A stretch of 64,000 nucleotides of DNA from Clostridiales bacterium (lineage in GTDB: Bacteria; Bacillota; Clostridia; Oscillospirales; Butyricicoccaceae): NCBI GenBank assembly GCA_004555915.1, contig SFJM01000008.1, positions 1 through 64,000 of the forward strand, in the 5' to 3' direction. This document shows, one piece after another, positions 16,136-25,599 of this stretch. Positions within the stretch are counted from its first letter, which is position 1; each line of letters starts with the position of its first letter. The notes below the pieces were generated by a model. The model made no database searches and was not told the DNA's origin. It worked only from the letters and a program-made list of their open reading frames with translations. The position numbers and the translations under genes were made by a program.

Positions 16136-16233
16136 AAGAAGTTTTTTTGTGCATGTGGGCGGCTAACCAGTCGCCCATGTCACGTATAACGGCAGTTTCC
16201 AGAGATTGCCGTGGGATTGATGAGGAAAGGTCG

Positions 16234-16995
16234 GTGCATAGTACCGTGGCGTTATTCAATATACTGAAAAAAGAGGAGGGTGCGCCGCAGGAGCGTCCGG
16301 TGCCGCAGCATATTGCGGTCATCATGGACGGAAATGGCCGCTGGGCAAAAAAACGCGGTCTGCCCCGGACGGCGGGCCATAAGGTCGGTGCGGAAACCTT
16401 CCGCAATATCGCAACCTACTGCAAGGATATCGGCGTAAAATATTTTACCGTGTACGCCTTTTCCACGGAAAACTGGAAGCGTCCGGCAGAGGAAGTGGAT
16501 ACCCTGATGAACCTGTTCCGCCGATACCTGAAGGAAGCCATTGAGACCATGGCGGAACGGGGCGTTGCCGTGCGGGTCATCGGCGACCTGTCTGTACTGG
16601 CGGAGGATATCCGGGAGCTGATCGCGGAGTGTGACCGGGAGGCGGAAAAGATAGAAAATCCGGCGGTTGCCACACTCTGCATCAATTACGGCGGACGGGA
16701 TGAAATCAAAAATGCCGTGCGTGCCATCGCGCAGAAGGTGCAGGCTGGTATGCTGCAGCCGGAGGATATTACGGAGGACACCATTTCTCAGCACCTGTAT
16801 ACGGCGGATATGCCGGATCCGGACCTGATTATCCGTCCCAGCGGTGAAATCCGTACCTCCAATTTCCTGCTGTGGCAGAGCGCATATGCGGAATACTACT
16901 TTACGGATGTCCTCTGGCCGGATTTCAAGCCGGAGCATCTGGAAGCGGCAATTGAAGATTTTAACAGAAGACAGAGACGTTTCGGAGGCGTTTAA
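16234..16995 (+). CDS. uppS: Undecaprenyl diphosphate synthase (cis-prenyltransferase)
   Basis: The enzyme adds eight isoprene units to farnesyl diphosphate, giving the C55 lipid carrier of cell-wall synthesis. The signature HIAVIMDGNGRWA carries the magnesium-binding aspartate (residue 32), and DPDLIIRPSGEIRTSNF and the C-terminal WPDF motif are present. GTG 16234 follows GAGGA at seven bases and gives 253 residues; GTG 16246 is the next candidate, and the frame open back to 16147 has no ribosome binding site. It is followed by cdsA after seven bases. Confidence 0.93.
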   Translation: MHSTVALFNILKKEEGAPQERPVPQHIAVIMDGNGRWAKKRGLPRTAGHKVGAETFRNIATYCKDIGVKYFTVYAFSTENWKRPAEEVDTLMNLFRRYLKEAIETMAERGVAVRVIGDLSVLAEDIRELIAECDREAEKIENPAVATLCINYGGRDEIKNAVRAIAQKVQAGMLQPEDITEDTISQHLYTADMPDPDLIIRPSGEIRTSNFLLWQSAYAEYYFTDVLWPDFKPEHLEAAIEDFNRRQRRFGGV

Positions 16996-17002
16996 CAAAG
17001 AT

Positions 17003-17827
17003 ATGAAGACAAGAGTTGCATTTGGCGTGGCTGGCGCCATCGTTGTCGTATTGGCACTGTTTGTCTTTCCACCGATTGTGGCGCAGGTGCTGATGATGGC
17101 GCTGTCCGTTGCGGCAGCACAGGAATTTACCGCGGCAATCGCAGGAAAGCAGAATAAGGGCCTGCAGCTGGCAGCCATGCTGCTGGCGCTGGGCATGTCC
17201 TGGGCAAGCGCACGGGACAGCTACAACACGTATTGGACCCGTGGCATGCTGTATATCGGCATTGTGGTGCTGTTTATCATCCTGCTGCGCTGCCATAAGC
17301 AGATCGGCTTTACCGAGATTGCCGGCGCATATGTGGGCGGCATCATTGTTCCATATATGCTGATGAGCCTGATTCGCATGTTCACCATGGAGGGCGGCAA
17401 TGGTGCGTTGTACCTGCTGGTTCCGCTTCTGGCTGCATGGGGCTCGGATACCTGCGCCCTGTTTGCCGGCATGGCGTTCGGCAAGCATAAGCTGGCGCCG
17501 GTCATTTCCCCGAAGAAAACCATCGAAGGCTCGGTTGGCGGCGTAGTGGGTGCCACCGTGCTGCTGGTGATTTACGGCATTGCGGTGAGCAGCCTGACCG
17601 ATACCACATTGTCGGTTCCGCTGTGTATTGCGGTGGGCATTTTCGGTGCGGTACTGGGCCAGGTAGGCGATCTGTCCTTTTCCATTGTCAAGCGCAAGAG
17701 CGGCATCAAGGACTACGGCAAGATTTTCCCGGGCCATGGCGGCGTGCTTGATCGGTTTGACAGCGTGATTTTTGTAGCACCGGTTGTGGAACTGCTGCTG
17801 CATCTGTTTACAAATCTGGGGTTATAA
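17003..17827 (+). CDS. cdsA: Phosphatidate cytidylyltransferase
   Basis: This 274-residue integral membrane enzyme converts phosphatidic acid and CTP to CDP-diacylglycerol, the branch point of phospholipid synthesis. Several hydrophobic helices are followed by the family signature KRKSGIKDYGKIFPGHGGVL and DRFDS near the C-terminus. ATG 17003 follows GGAGG at a rather long 14 bases, so efficient translation may depend on coupling to uppS, whose stop lies seven bases upstream. Confidence 0.95.
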   Translation: MKTRVAFGVAGAIVVVLALFVFPPIVAQVLMMALSVAAAQEFTAAIAGKQNKGLQLAAMLLALGMSWASARDSYNTYWTRGMLYIGIVVLFIILLRCHKQIGFTEIAGAYVGGIIVPYMLMSLIRMFTMEGGNGALYLLVPLLAAWGSDTCALFAGMAFGKHKLAPVISPKKTIEGSVGGVVGATVLLVIYGIAVSSLTDTTLSVPLCIAVGIFGAVLGQVGDLSFSIVKRKSGIKDYGKIFPGHGGVLDRFDSVIFVAPVVELLLHLFTNLGL

Positions 17828-17831
17828 TGGT

Positions 17832-18974
17832 ATGAAGAACATTGTTATTCTCGGTTCGACCGGTTCCATCGGCACACAGACAATTGACATTCTGGATTCC
17901 ATTGATGCAAACGTGTGTGCCATTTCGGTCAATACGAATATTGAACGTGCGGAGCAGCAGGCACGTCTGCTGCAGCCGTCCCTGGTGGCGGTTTATGATG
18001 CGGAAAAGGCATCAGAGCTGAAAATCCGGCTGGCAGATACGGGAATCCGTGTGGTTTCCGGCATGGAGGGCCTGATTGAAGCGGCAACCCTGCCGGAGGC
18101 GGATGTGATTGTCACGGCAGTGGTAGGCATGGTTGGCCTGCTGCCTACACTGGCTGCCATTGACGCAGGCAAGGATATTGCCCTGGCAAACAAGGAAACA
18201 CTGGTTTGCGCCGGACAGATTGTGATGAAGCGTGCCCGGGAGAAGGGTGTTGCCATTCTGCCGGTGGATTCCGAGCATTCCGCTATTTTCCAGTGCCTGC
18301 AGGGCGCTGCGGGCAACGGCATCAGCCGCATTCTGCTGACCGCTTCCGGCGGCCCGTTTTTCGGCATGAGCAGGGAACAGATGCGGCATGTCACCAAGGA
18401 GCAGGCATTGCACCATCCAAACTGGAGCATGGGTGCTAAAATTACCATTGATTCCGCAAGCATGATGAACAAGGGCCTTGAGCTGATTGAGGCTATGTGG
18501 CTGTATGATGTGGAGCCGGATGACATTGATATTGTGGTGCATCGGGAAAGCATTGTGCATTCCGCAGTGGAATTTACCGATGGATCGGTGATTGCACAGA
18601 TGGGCAATCCGGATATGCGCCTGCCGATTCAGTATGCGCTGACCTATCCGGCACGGGTACCCTGCAAGGTGCCGCCGCTGGATTTGCCCCGCCGGCATAA
18701 TCTGACCTTCTTTGCGCCGGATGAGGAAGCCTTCCCGGCACTGGGACTGGCACGGCGTGCGGCAGCGGCAAGAGGCAATCTGGGTGCGGTAATGAACGGT
18801 GCCAATGAAGCGGCAGTTGACCTGTTTTTGCACGATCAGATTCCGTTTTACCGGATTCCGGAGCTGGTACGTGAGGCAATGGATACCGTGGATTACCTGC
18901 CGGAAATCACGGTGGAGGATGTGCTGGAAAGCGACCGGGCAGCCCGGGACATCGTGCATTCACTTGTGAAGTGA
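17832..18974 (+). CDS. dxr: 1-deoxy-D-xylulose 5-phosphate reductoisomerase
   Basis: This 380-residue NADPH-dependent enzyme makes MEP, the committed step of the non-mevalonate isoprenoid pathway. The Rossmann motif ILGSTGSIGTQT is at residues 6-17, and the metal and substrate loop includes PVDSEHSAIFQ and TASGGPF. The start ATG is four bases after the cdsA stop, and the ribosome binding site is weak (GGGG), suggesting translational coupling. With ispG and uppS in the same run, isoprenoid precursor and carrier-lipid synthesis are co-transcribed. Confidence 0.96.
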   Translation: MKNIVILGSTGSIGTQTIDILDSIDANVCAISVNTNIERAEQQARLLQPSLVAVYDAEKASELKIRLADTGIRVVSGMEGLIEAATLPEADVIVTAVVGMVGLLPTLAAIDAGKDIALANKETLVCAGQIVMKRAREKGVAILPVDSEHSAIFQCLQGAAGNGISRILLTASGGPFFGMSREQMRHVTKEQALHHPNWSMGAKITIDSASMMNKGLELIEAMWLYDVEPDDIDIVVHRESIVHSAVEFTDGSVIAQMGNPDMRLPIQYALTYPARVPCKVPPLDLPRRHNLTFFAPDEEAFPALGLARRAAAARGNLGAVMNGANEAAVDLFLHDQIPFYRIPELVREAMDTVDYLPEITVEDVLESDRAARDIVHSLVK

Positions 18975-19011
18975 TACCGCGTGTGTATTTCCATCAGTAA
19001 GAGGTGTTTTT

Positions 19012-20040
19012 TTGACCATTTTAACCGTTATTTTAGCAATTCTGGCATTTGGATGCCTGGTTATTGTGCATGAATTCGGACATTTTCTGGCAGCAAAGGC
19101 TGCCGGTGTACGCGTACTGGAATTCTGGGTCGGCATGGGGCCGGCCATTGCCCATCACCAGTTCGGAGAAACCGATTTTAAGCTGTGCATCCTGCCCTTT
19201 GGCGGCGCATGTGTGATGGACGGTGAGGATACCGATGATGCATCCCCCGGAACCCTGTCTGCGGCACCCATTGGCTGGCGCGCTTTGATTCTGGCAGCCG
19301 GTGCGCTAATGAATTTCCTGCTGGGCTTTCTGATTGTACTGGTGCTCATGCTGCCCCAGTCCACCGGTACCACGCCGGTGATTGACGGCTTTGCGGAGGG
19401 CTTTCCGTCACAGGGCGAGTCCATGCTCATGGAAGGGGATCGCATTGTCAGCATAGACGGCTATCGTGTGCTGCTGGTTTCCGATGTATCCACCGGACTG
19501 AGCCTGGGAGAGGACAGCAGCTATGAGATTGTGGTACGGCGGAATGGCGAAACCGTGACCCTGCATGATGTGAAGCTGGAGCCCGCCGAGTACGACGGTG
19601 TACAGCGGTACGGCATTGATTTTACTGTGGTACAGATGTCCTTCGGGGATAAAATCCGGGATGCGGTATATCGCTCCTATGATTATGCCCGTCTGGTATG
19701 GATCAGTCTGGGCCAGCTGGTGAGCGGCCAGGTCGGCATCAATCAGCTGTCCGGCCCGGTAGGTGTAACCGATGTTCTGGCACAGACAGCGCAAAGCAGC
19801 ATGGTCAGCTTCTTCCTGCTGATTGCGTTTATTTCCATTAACCTGGGCGTGATGAACCTGCTCCCGCTGCCGGCCCTGGACGGTGGACGTCTGCTGTTTG
19901 TACTGATTGAATTGATTGCGCGAAAGCCGGTTCCGCGGAAATATGAAGGATATATCCACTTTGGCGGTCTGGCAGTATTGATGCTGCTGATGCTGTATGT
20001 CACCTGGCAGGATATCCTGCGGCTGATGGGAGCAGCATAA
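19012..20040 (+). CDS. rseP: RIP metalloprotease RseP (site-2 protease)
   Basis: This intramembrane zinc protease has 342 residues and four predicted membrane segments. The zinc ligands H20 and H24 are in HEFGH, with the third ligand in the C-terminal NLLPLPALDGGRL. A PDZ domain lies between the helices (about 120-190). It clips anti-sigma factors or signal-peptide remnants in the membrane. The start is TTG 19012, preceded by AAGAGGTG; no ATG fits the conserved N-terminus. It lies in the usual dxr-rseP-ispG order. Confidence 0.95.
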   Translation: MTILTVILAILAFGCLVIVHEFGHFLAAKAAGVRVLEFWVGMGPAIAHHQFGETDFKLCILPFGGACVMDGEDTDDASPGTLSAAPIGWRALILAAGALMNFLLGFLIVLVLMLPQSTGTTPVIDGFAEGFPSQGESMLMEGDRIVSIDGYRVLLVSDVSTGLSLGEDSSYEIVVRRNGETVTLHDVKLEPAEYDGVQRYGIDFTVVQMSFGDKIRDAVYRSYDYARLVWISLGQLVSGQVGINQLSGPVGVTDVLAQTAQSSMVSFFLLIAFISINLGVMNLLPLPALDGGRLLFVLIELIARKPVPRKYEGYIHFGGLAVLMLLMLYVTWQDILRLMGAA

Positions 20041-20068
20041 GGAAGCTGACGGACAAGGAGACAGAAAC

Positions 20069-21130
20069 ATGAAGACAAAACAGATTTTTGTGGGAAACGT
20101 ACCGGTTGGCGGCGGTGCGCCGATTGCCGTACAGTCCATGACCAATACCGATACCCGTGATGCGGAGGCAACACTGGCGCAGATTGAACGCCTTGCTTCC
20201 GCGGGCTGCCATATTGTGCGCTGCACGGTGCCGGATCAGCAGGCAGCGGAGGCGATGAAGACCATCTGTGCCCGCTCCCCGATTCCGGTGGTGGCGGATA
20301 TCCATTTTGACTATCGTCTGGCACTTGCGTCCGCAGAGGCCGGTGTCAGCGCCATCCGTATCAACCCGGGCAATATCGGCGCGGATGAGCGGGTCAGGGC
20401 AGTGGCAGAGGCCTGTAAGGCACGCCGGATTCCGATTCGTATCGGTGTCAATTCCGGCTCCATTGAAAAGGAAATTCTCAAAAAGTACGGTTCTCCCACA
20501 CCGGAAGCCATGGTCGAAAGCGCATTGTACCATGTATCCCTGTTAAACAAGTTTGATTTTGACGACATCTGTATTTCGTTAAAATCCTCCAGTGTGCCGG
20601 CTACCATGCGGGCATATCAGCTGATGCATGAAAAGACCAATTATCCGCTGCATCTGGGTGTGACAGAAGCGGGAACGGAATATATGGGTACCATCAAGTC
20701 TGCCGCAGGCATTGGCGGCCTGCTGGCACTGGGCATCGGCGATACCATCCGGGTTTCGCTGACAGCTGACCCGGTACATGAAATTACAGCGGCATATGCC
20801 ATCCTCAAAGCAGTGGGCCTGAATGATACCGGTGTCAATATCGTATCGTGCCCCACCTGCGGACGGACGAAAATTGACCTGATCGGCATTGCCAATGAGG
20901 TGGAACGCCGGGTAGCCGGTCTGGATGCCAGGCTGAAGGTTGCCGTCATGGGCTGTGTTGTCAATGGCCCGGGCGAGGCACGGGAAGCCGATATCGGCAT
21001 CGCAGGCGGCGATGGTGTCGGTCTGATCTTCCGAAAGGGAGAAATCCTGCGCAAGGTACCGCAGGAGCAGCTGGTAGAGGAACTGATGAAGGAAATCGAC
21101 GCGATTGTAAAGGAGCAGGAGAAAGCTTGA
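20069..21130 (+). CDS. ispG: 4-hydroxy-3-methylbut-2-enyl diphosphate synthase
   Basis: This 353-residue [4Fe-4S] enzyme reduces MEcPP to HMBPP in the MEP pathway. The cluster ligands are C261, C264 (CPTCG) and C296 (GCVVNGPGEA), with the fourth position taken by the conserved glutamate that follows. It is the short, bacterial two-domain form. AAGGAGA precedes the ATG. Electrons would come from a flavodoxin or ferredoxin. Its last codon overlaps the TTG start of polC. Confidence 0.97.
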   Translation: MKTKQIFVGNVPVGGGAPIAVQSMTNTDTRDAEATLAQIERLASAGCHIVRCTVPDQQAAEAMKTICARSPIPVVADIHFDYRLALASAEAGVSAIRINPGNIGADERVRAVAEACKARRIPIRIGVNSGSIEKEILKKYGSPTPEAMVESALYHVSLLNKFDFDDICISLKSSSVPATMRAYQLMHEKTNYPLHLGVTEAGTEYMGTIKSAAGIGGLLALGIGDTIRVSLTADPVHEITAAYAILKAVGLNDTGVNIVSCPTCGRTKIDLIGIANEVERRVAGLDARLKVAVMGCVVNGPGEAREADIGIAGGDGVGLIFRKGEILRKVPQEQLVEELMKEIDAIVKEQEKA

Positions 21131-24100
21131 CCACACTGGGAGACCTGTTTGACCAATACAAGGACGAAACCCATGGAGCATACCTTTCAAACGGAGAGGT
21201 ATGCTCTGTTGCGGTCAGTCATGATAAACGGGCGGTAATCTGTCGGGTTCAATTTGACGAAATTGTGCCGAGAAAAGCCCTGTTTGATATGGAAAAAGGC
21301 ATCAGCAGTACTTATGGCCTGTCCCGTGTGCGCATTGCGCCGCGGTACCGGCTGACGGAACTGTCAGAGTCATATATCCGGAGCCTGCAGGAATATCTGG
21401 TACTGCGCAAGCCCTCCGCCCAGGGCTATCTGGCGGACAGCCGATGGGAAATGACGGCAGATGGACTGTCGGTTTCCATGCTGTCATCCGGCGTGGATTA
21501 TCTGTCCACCGACCTGCGGCAGCTGCCGGAGATGATCCGTACGGAAACCGGGCTGGACTGCGCGGTCACAACTGTGGACCCGGATGAAACTGCGGAGCAG
21601 CAGGCGGTACAGAAAACCGAAGAGCGCCGTGAAGCACAGCTGCAGAAGATTGCCGCGGCAGCACCGGCACAGGCACCGGAAAAGGAAAAGAAGGAAAAGC
21701 CCAAACGGAAGCCGGTGAAGGCGGATAAGGGTGAGGTGCGCTATAACCGCAAGACATTTAACGTGAAAAAGGATGAAACCGTGCTGTATGGCAGGCTGTT
21801 TGACCAGCCGGTGGTGTCTATTCCGGAGGCACTGGGATCGGTGGACAGCGCCACCATCCGCGGCGAGGTTTTCTTTGTGGAAACCAGGGAAATCAAGAGC
21901 AAGAATACCGGCAAGGAATGGGTTAAGGTGGGCTTTGATATCACCGACCTGCATGGTTCCATGCGTGTGAGCAAATTCCTGGCAAAGGAAAAGGCCGGGG
22001 AATATATGGATCTCATCAAGACCGACATGTACCTGACAGTACAGGGCAAGGTCAGCTATGATAACTTTGAAAAAGAGACCATCATGGATCCCACCGGTAT
22101 TGTGCAGGGCAAGAAGAAAATCCGCATGGATACAGCGGAACACAAGCGCGTGGAGCTGCATCTGCACACCAACATGTCCGCCATGGACGGCATGTCCTCC
22201 ACCAAGAACCTGATGAAGCGGGCAAAGGACTGGGGACATCAGGCCATTGCTATCACAGACCATGGCGTGGCGCAGGCGTTTCCGGAGGCCATGCATGCCA
22301 TTGAACGCAACAAAATTGACATCAAGGTGCTGTACGGCGTGGAGGCATATTATGTCAACGATTCCGGCAATGTATCGGTGGTGCGGGGCACCTATGACGC
22401 GCCGCTGACAGAAACCTTTGTGTGCTTTGATACTGAGACCACCGGCTTGAAGCCGGAGCATGAGGAAATCACGGAAATCGCGGCGGTCAAGGTGCGCAAT
22501 GGCCAGGTTTTGGAGGAATTCCAGACCTATGTGAACCCGCATAAGCCGATTCCGGAAAATATCACGGAGCTGACCGGTATTTCGGATGAGACCGTGAAGG
22601 ACGCGCCGGATTTATCCGAGGCGCTGCCGGCTTTTCTGGATTTTGCCGGGGATTTGCCGTTGGTGGCACATAATGCGGGCTTTGACATGGCGTTTATCAA
22701 CAAAGGCTGTGAGCGCCTTGGCATCCAGCGGGACTTCACTTCCATTGATACCGTGGAAATGTCCAAAATCCTGTTCCCGGATATGAAACGCCACCGGCTG
22801 GACAGCATGGCAAAGGCACTCAAGGTAGGACCCTTTGACCACCATCGGGCCAGCGAGGACGCGGCGGTGCTGGGACGCATTTTCATCAAGCTGCTGGACA
22901 AGCTGCGGGAGGAACTGCATGCGGAGAAGATTTCCGACATCAACCCGCTGCTGGCGGGTCTGAAGGCCAAGACCGGCAGCCTGAAAAATCTCCGCCGGTA
23001 TCATTTCATTATTCTGGCAAAAAATCAGGTTGGCCTGAAAAATCTCTACAAGCTGATTTCCTATTCCAACCTGAAATATTTTAATAAAAAACCGATTATG
23101 CCCCGGAGCGAGCTGATTCGCCACCGGGAAGGCCTGATTTTCGGTTCCGCCTGTGAAGCGGGCGAGCTGTTTTCCGCCATGCTGGGCGGGGCCTCCCGGG
23201 AAGAACTGCTGCGTATTGCGGATTTTTATGATTATCTGGAAATCCAGCCGATTGGCAACAACAAATTCCTCATTGCCAATGGCACGGCAAAGGATGAGGA
23301 GGAGCTGCGGGATTACAACCGCACCATCCTGTCTCTGGCAGACGAGCTGGGCAAGCCCTGTGTGGCAACCGGTGACGTACATTTTCTGGAGCCGGAGGAT
23401 GAGGCATTCCGCCGGATTCTCATGGCAGGCATGGGCTTTAAGGACGCGGACAATCAGGCGCCGCTGTATCTGAAAACCACCGATGAAATGCTGGAGGAAT
23501 TTTCCTATCTGGGAGAAGACCGTGCCATGGAAGTGGTGGTCACCAATACCAATAGGATTGCGGACTGGTGTGACACGCTGCGTCCGGTACCCCGGGAAAA
23601 CTATCCGCCGAAAATGGACAATTCCGCGGAGGATCTGGAACGCATGTGCTACGAAAAGGCAAAGCGCATGTATGGCGACCCGCTGCCGGAAAAGGTCAAG
23701 GCACGATTGGAGCGTGAGCTGGGCTCCATCATCGGCAACGGTTACGATGTGATGTACATGATCGCCCAGAAGCTGGTGGCCAAGTCCCTGGAGGACGGCT
23801 ATCTGGTGGGCTCCCGAGGCTCTGTCGGCTCCTCGCTGGTGGCATTTATGTCAGACATCACCGAAGTAAATTCCCTTGCGCCCCATTACCTTTGCCCGAA
23901 ATGCCATTATATCGAATGGCATGAAAACGAGGGCTATGGCTGCGGTGCGGATATGCCCAAAAAGGTATGCCCGGAATGCGGCACACCCCTGCGGCAGGAA
24001 GGATTTTCCATTCCGTTTGAAACCTTCCTTGGCTTTAACGGCGACAAGGTACCGGATATCGACCTGAATTTTTCCGGTGAATACCAGCCGAGAATCCACT

Positions 24101-25488
24101 GGTATACCGGTGAGCTGTTCGGACATGACCATGTATTCCGTGCCGGAACCATTGGTACGGTAGCGGAAAAAACCGCCTATGGCTATGTAAAAAAGTATAT
24201 GGCGGAACGCAACATGGAGGTAGGACGGGCGGAGGAAAACCGTCTGGTAGCCGGCTGCACCGGCATCCGCAGAAATACCGGACAGCATCCGGGCGGCATT
24301 GTCGTTGTGCCCAAGGAAGTGGATATTTATGACTTCTGCCCGGTACAGCATCCGGCGGATGATCCGGATTCCGACATCATCACCACCCATTTTGAATACC
24401 ATTCCATCGACGAAAACCTGCTCAAGCTGGATGAGCTGGGGCATGATGACCCGACGATTATCAAGCATATGGAGAACATGACCGGCGTGGTGGCACAGGA
24501 AATCCCGCTGGGTGACCCGGACACCATGAGCCTGTTCACCTCCAATCAGGCATTGCATTATGTGGATGACGAGCCTGACCCGATTCTGGGTGACATCGGC
24601 TGTATTGCGGTGCCGGAATTCGGCACGAAATTCGTCCGGGGCATGGTAAAGGAAACCAAGCCCACCTCCTTTGATGAGCTGTTCTGTATTTCCGGTCTGT
24701 CCCACGGTACGGACGTATGGCTGGGCAATGCGCAGGATCTGGTTCACAGCGGCATCCCGCTGAAGGAATGCATCTGCTGCCGTGACGATATCATGAACTA
24801 TCTGATCGGCAAGGGCGTGGATCCCAAGCTCAGCTTCCAGACCATGGAATCCGTCCGAAAGGGCAAGGGCCTGAAGCCGGAAATGGAGGAGGCCATGAAG
24901 GCGCAGGATGTGCCGGACTGGTATATTGATTCCTGTAAAAAGATCAAGTACATGTTCCCGAAGGCACATGCCGTGGCGTATGTCATCATGGCGTACCGTA
25001 TCGCATGGTTCAAGGTACATCATCCGCTGGCCTTTTATTCCGCTTATTTTTCCATCCGTGCCAAGGGCTTTGACGCTTCCTGTATGATTCTGGGCGATAC
25101 CGTCTGCGTGGATAAAATCCATGAGCTGCAGGGCAAGGAACGGGACAAGACCATTTCCGCGGCGGAAAAGGATATGATGACCACGCTGGAGGTTGTCCAT
25201 GAATTTTATCATCGGGGCTTTGTGTTTGAGCCGATGAACATCTATAAATCCGATGCCACCCGGTTCCTGATTACCGATAACGGCCTGATTCCGCCGTTTG
25301 TTTCCCTGCCGGGTGTGGGCGAACAGGCTGCGCTGGCGATTGTGGAGGAACGGAAGAACGGCCCGTTCCTGTCCCAGGAGGAAATCGTCATCCGCTGCTC
25401 CCGTGTTTCCAAGAGCGCGGTGGAAACGCTGGCGGGCATCGGCGCGCTGGATGATATGCCGGAAAGCACCCAGGTTTCCCTGTTTTAA
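21127..25488 (+). CDS. polC: DNA polymerase III alpha subunit, PolC type
   Basis: This 1,453-residue replicative polymerase is typical of Firmicutes. In order it has an N-terminal domain (1-210), an OB fold (about 235-330), a PHP domain from about 342 (VELHLHTNMSAMDG) split by a 3'-5' exonuclease from about 434 (FDTETTG), then the polymerase core with a zinc module (CPKCHYIEW and CPECG, about 923-960) and active-site aspartates in PDIDLNFSG (about 975). The start TTG overlaps the ispG stop, with AGGAG just before it. A lysine- and alanine-rich linker at about 160-205 separates the N-terminal domains. Confidence 0.97.
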   Translation: MTTLGDLFDQYKDETHGAYLSNGEVCSVAVSHDKRAVICRVQFDEIVPRKALFDMEKGISSTYGLSRVRIAPRYRLTELSESYIRSLQEYLVLRKPSAQGYLADSRWEMTADGLSVSMLSSGVDYLSTDLRQLPEMIRTETGLDCAVTTVDPDETAEQQAVQKTEERREAQLQKIAAAAPAQAPEKEKKEKPKRKPVKADKGEVRYNRKTFNVKKDETVLYGRLFDQPVVSIPEALGSVDSATIRGEVFFVETREIKSKNTGKEWVKVGFDITDLHGSMRVSKFLAKEKAGEYMDLIKTDMYLTVQGKVSYDNFEKETIMDPTGIVQGKKKIRMDTAEHKRVELHLHTNMSAMDGMSSTKNLMKRAKDWGHQAIAITDHGVAQAFPEAMHAIERNKIDIKVLYGVEAYYVNDSGNVSVVRGTYDAPLTETFVCFDTETTGLKPEHEEITEIAAVKVRNGQVLEEFQTYVNPHKPIPENITELTGISDETVKDAPDLSEALPAFLDFAGDLPLVAHNAGFDMAFINKGCERLGIQRDFTSIDTVEMSKILFPDMKRHRLDSMAKALKVGPFDHHRASEDAAVLGRIFIKLLDKLREELHAEKISDINPLLAGLKAKTGSLKNLRRYHFIILAKNQVGLKNLYKLISYSNLKYFNKKPIMPRSELIRHREGLIFGSACEAGELFSAMLGGASREELLRIADFYDYLEIQPIGNNKFLIANGTAKDEEELRDYNRTILSLADELGKPCVATGDVHFLEPEDEAFRRILMAGMGFKDADNQAPLYLKTTDEMLEEFSYLGEDRAMEVVVTNTNRIADWCDTLRPVPRENYPPKMDNSAEDLERMCYEKAKRMYGDPLPEKVKARLERELGSIIGNGYDVMYMIAQKLVAKSLEDGYLVGSRGSVGSSLVAFMSDITEVNSLAPHYLCPKCHYIEWHENEGYGCGADMPKKVCPECGTPLRQEGFSIPFETFLGFNGDKVPDIDLNFSGEYQPRIHWYTGELFGHDHVFRAGTIGTVAEKTAYGYVKKYMAERNMEVGRAEENRLVAGCTGIRRNTGQHPGGIVVVPKEVDIYDFCPVQHPADDPDSDIITTHFEYHSIDENLLKLDELGHDDPTIIKHMENMTGVVAQEIPLGDPDTMSLFTSNQALHYVDDEPDPILGDIGCIAVPEFGTKFVRGMVKETKPTSFDELFCISGLSHGTDVWLGNAQDLVHSGIPLKECICCRDDIMNYLIGKGVDPKLSFQTMESVRKGKGLKPEMEEAMKAQDVPDWYIDSCKKIKYMFPKAHAVAYVIMAYRIAWFKVHHPLAFYSAYFSIRAKGFDASCMILGDTVCVDKIHELQGKERDKTISAAEKDMMTTLEVVHEFYHRGFVFEPMNIYKSDATRFLITDNGLIPPFVSLPGVGEQAALAIVEERKNGPFLSQEEIVIRCSRVSKSAVETLAGIGALDDMPESTQVSLF

Positions 25489-25518
25489 CCATTCTTTTTG
25501 TAACATTACGCAGAATGC

Positions 25519-25560
25519 TTGACAGGATGGTGCAAGGGTGATATCATATTAACGCGTTAA
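25519..25560 (+). promoter_or_regulatory. his operon promoter with palindromic operator
   Basis: Consensus TTGACA (25519-25524), 17 bases, TATCAT (25542-25547). A perfect 12-bp palindrome, TTAACGCGTTAA (25549-25560), starts one base after the -10 box, where a bound repressor would block initiation. I see no T-box in the short leader. A TrpR-superfamily HisR/YerC repressor, predicted for his operons in other Firmicutes, is the best candidate; this is inferred. Confidence 0.65.
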
Positions 25561-25599
25561 AGTGATAAAACGATAAATCAACATAGAGGTTATAGAATT

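Noticed and set aside
25489..25599. T-box leader expected for a his operon
   Set aside because: The leader after the promoter is only about 45 bases and lacks the T-box consensus.
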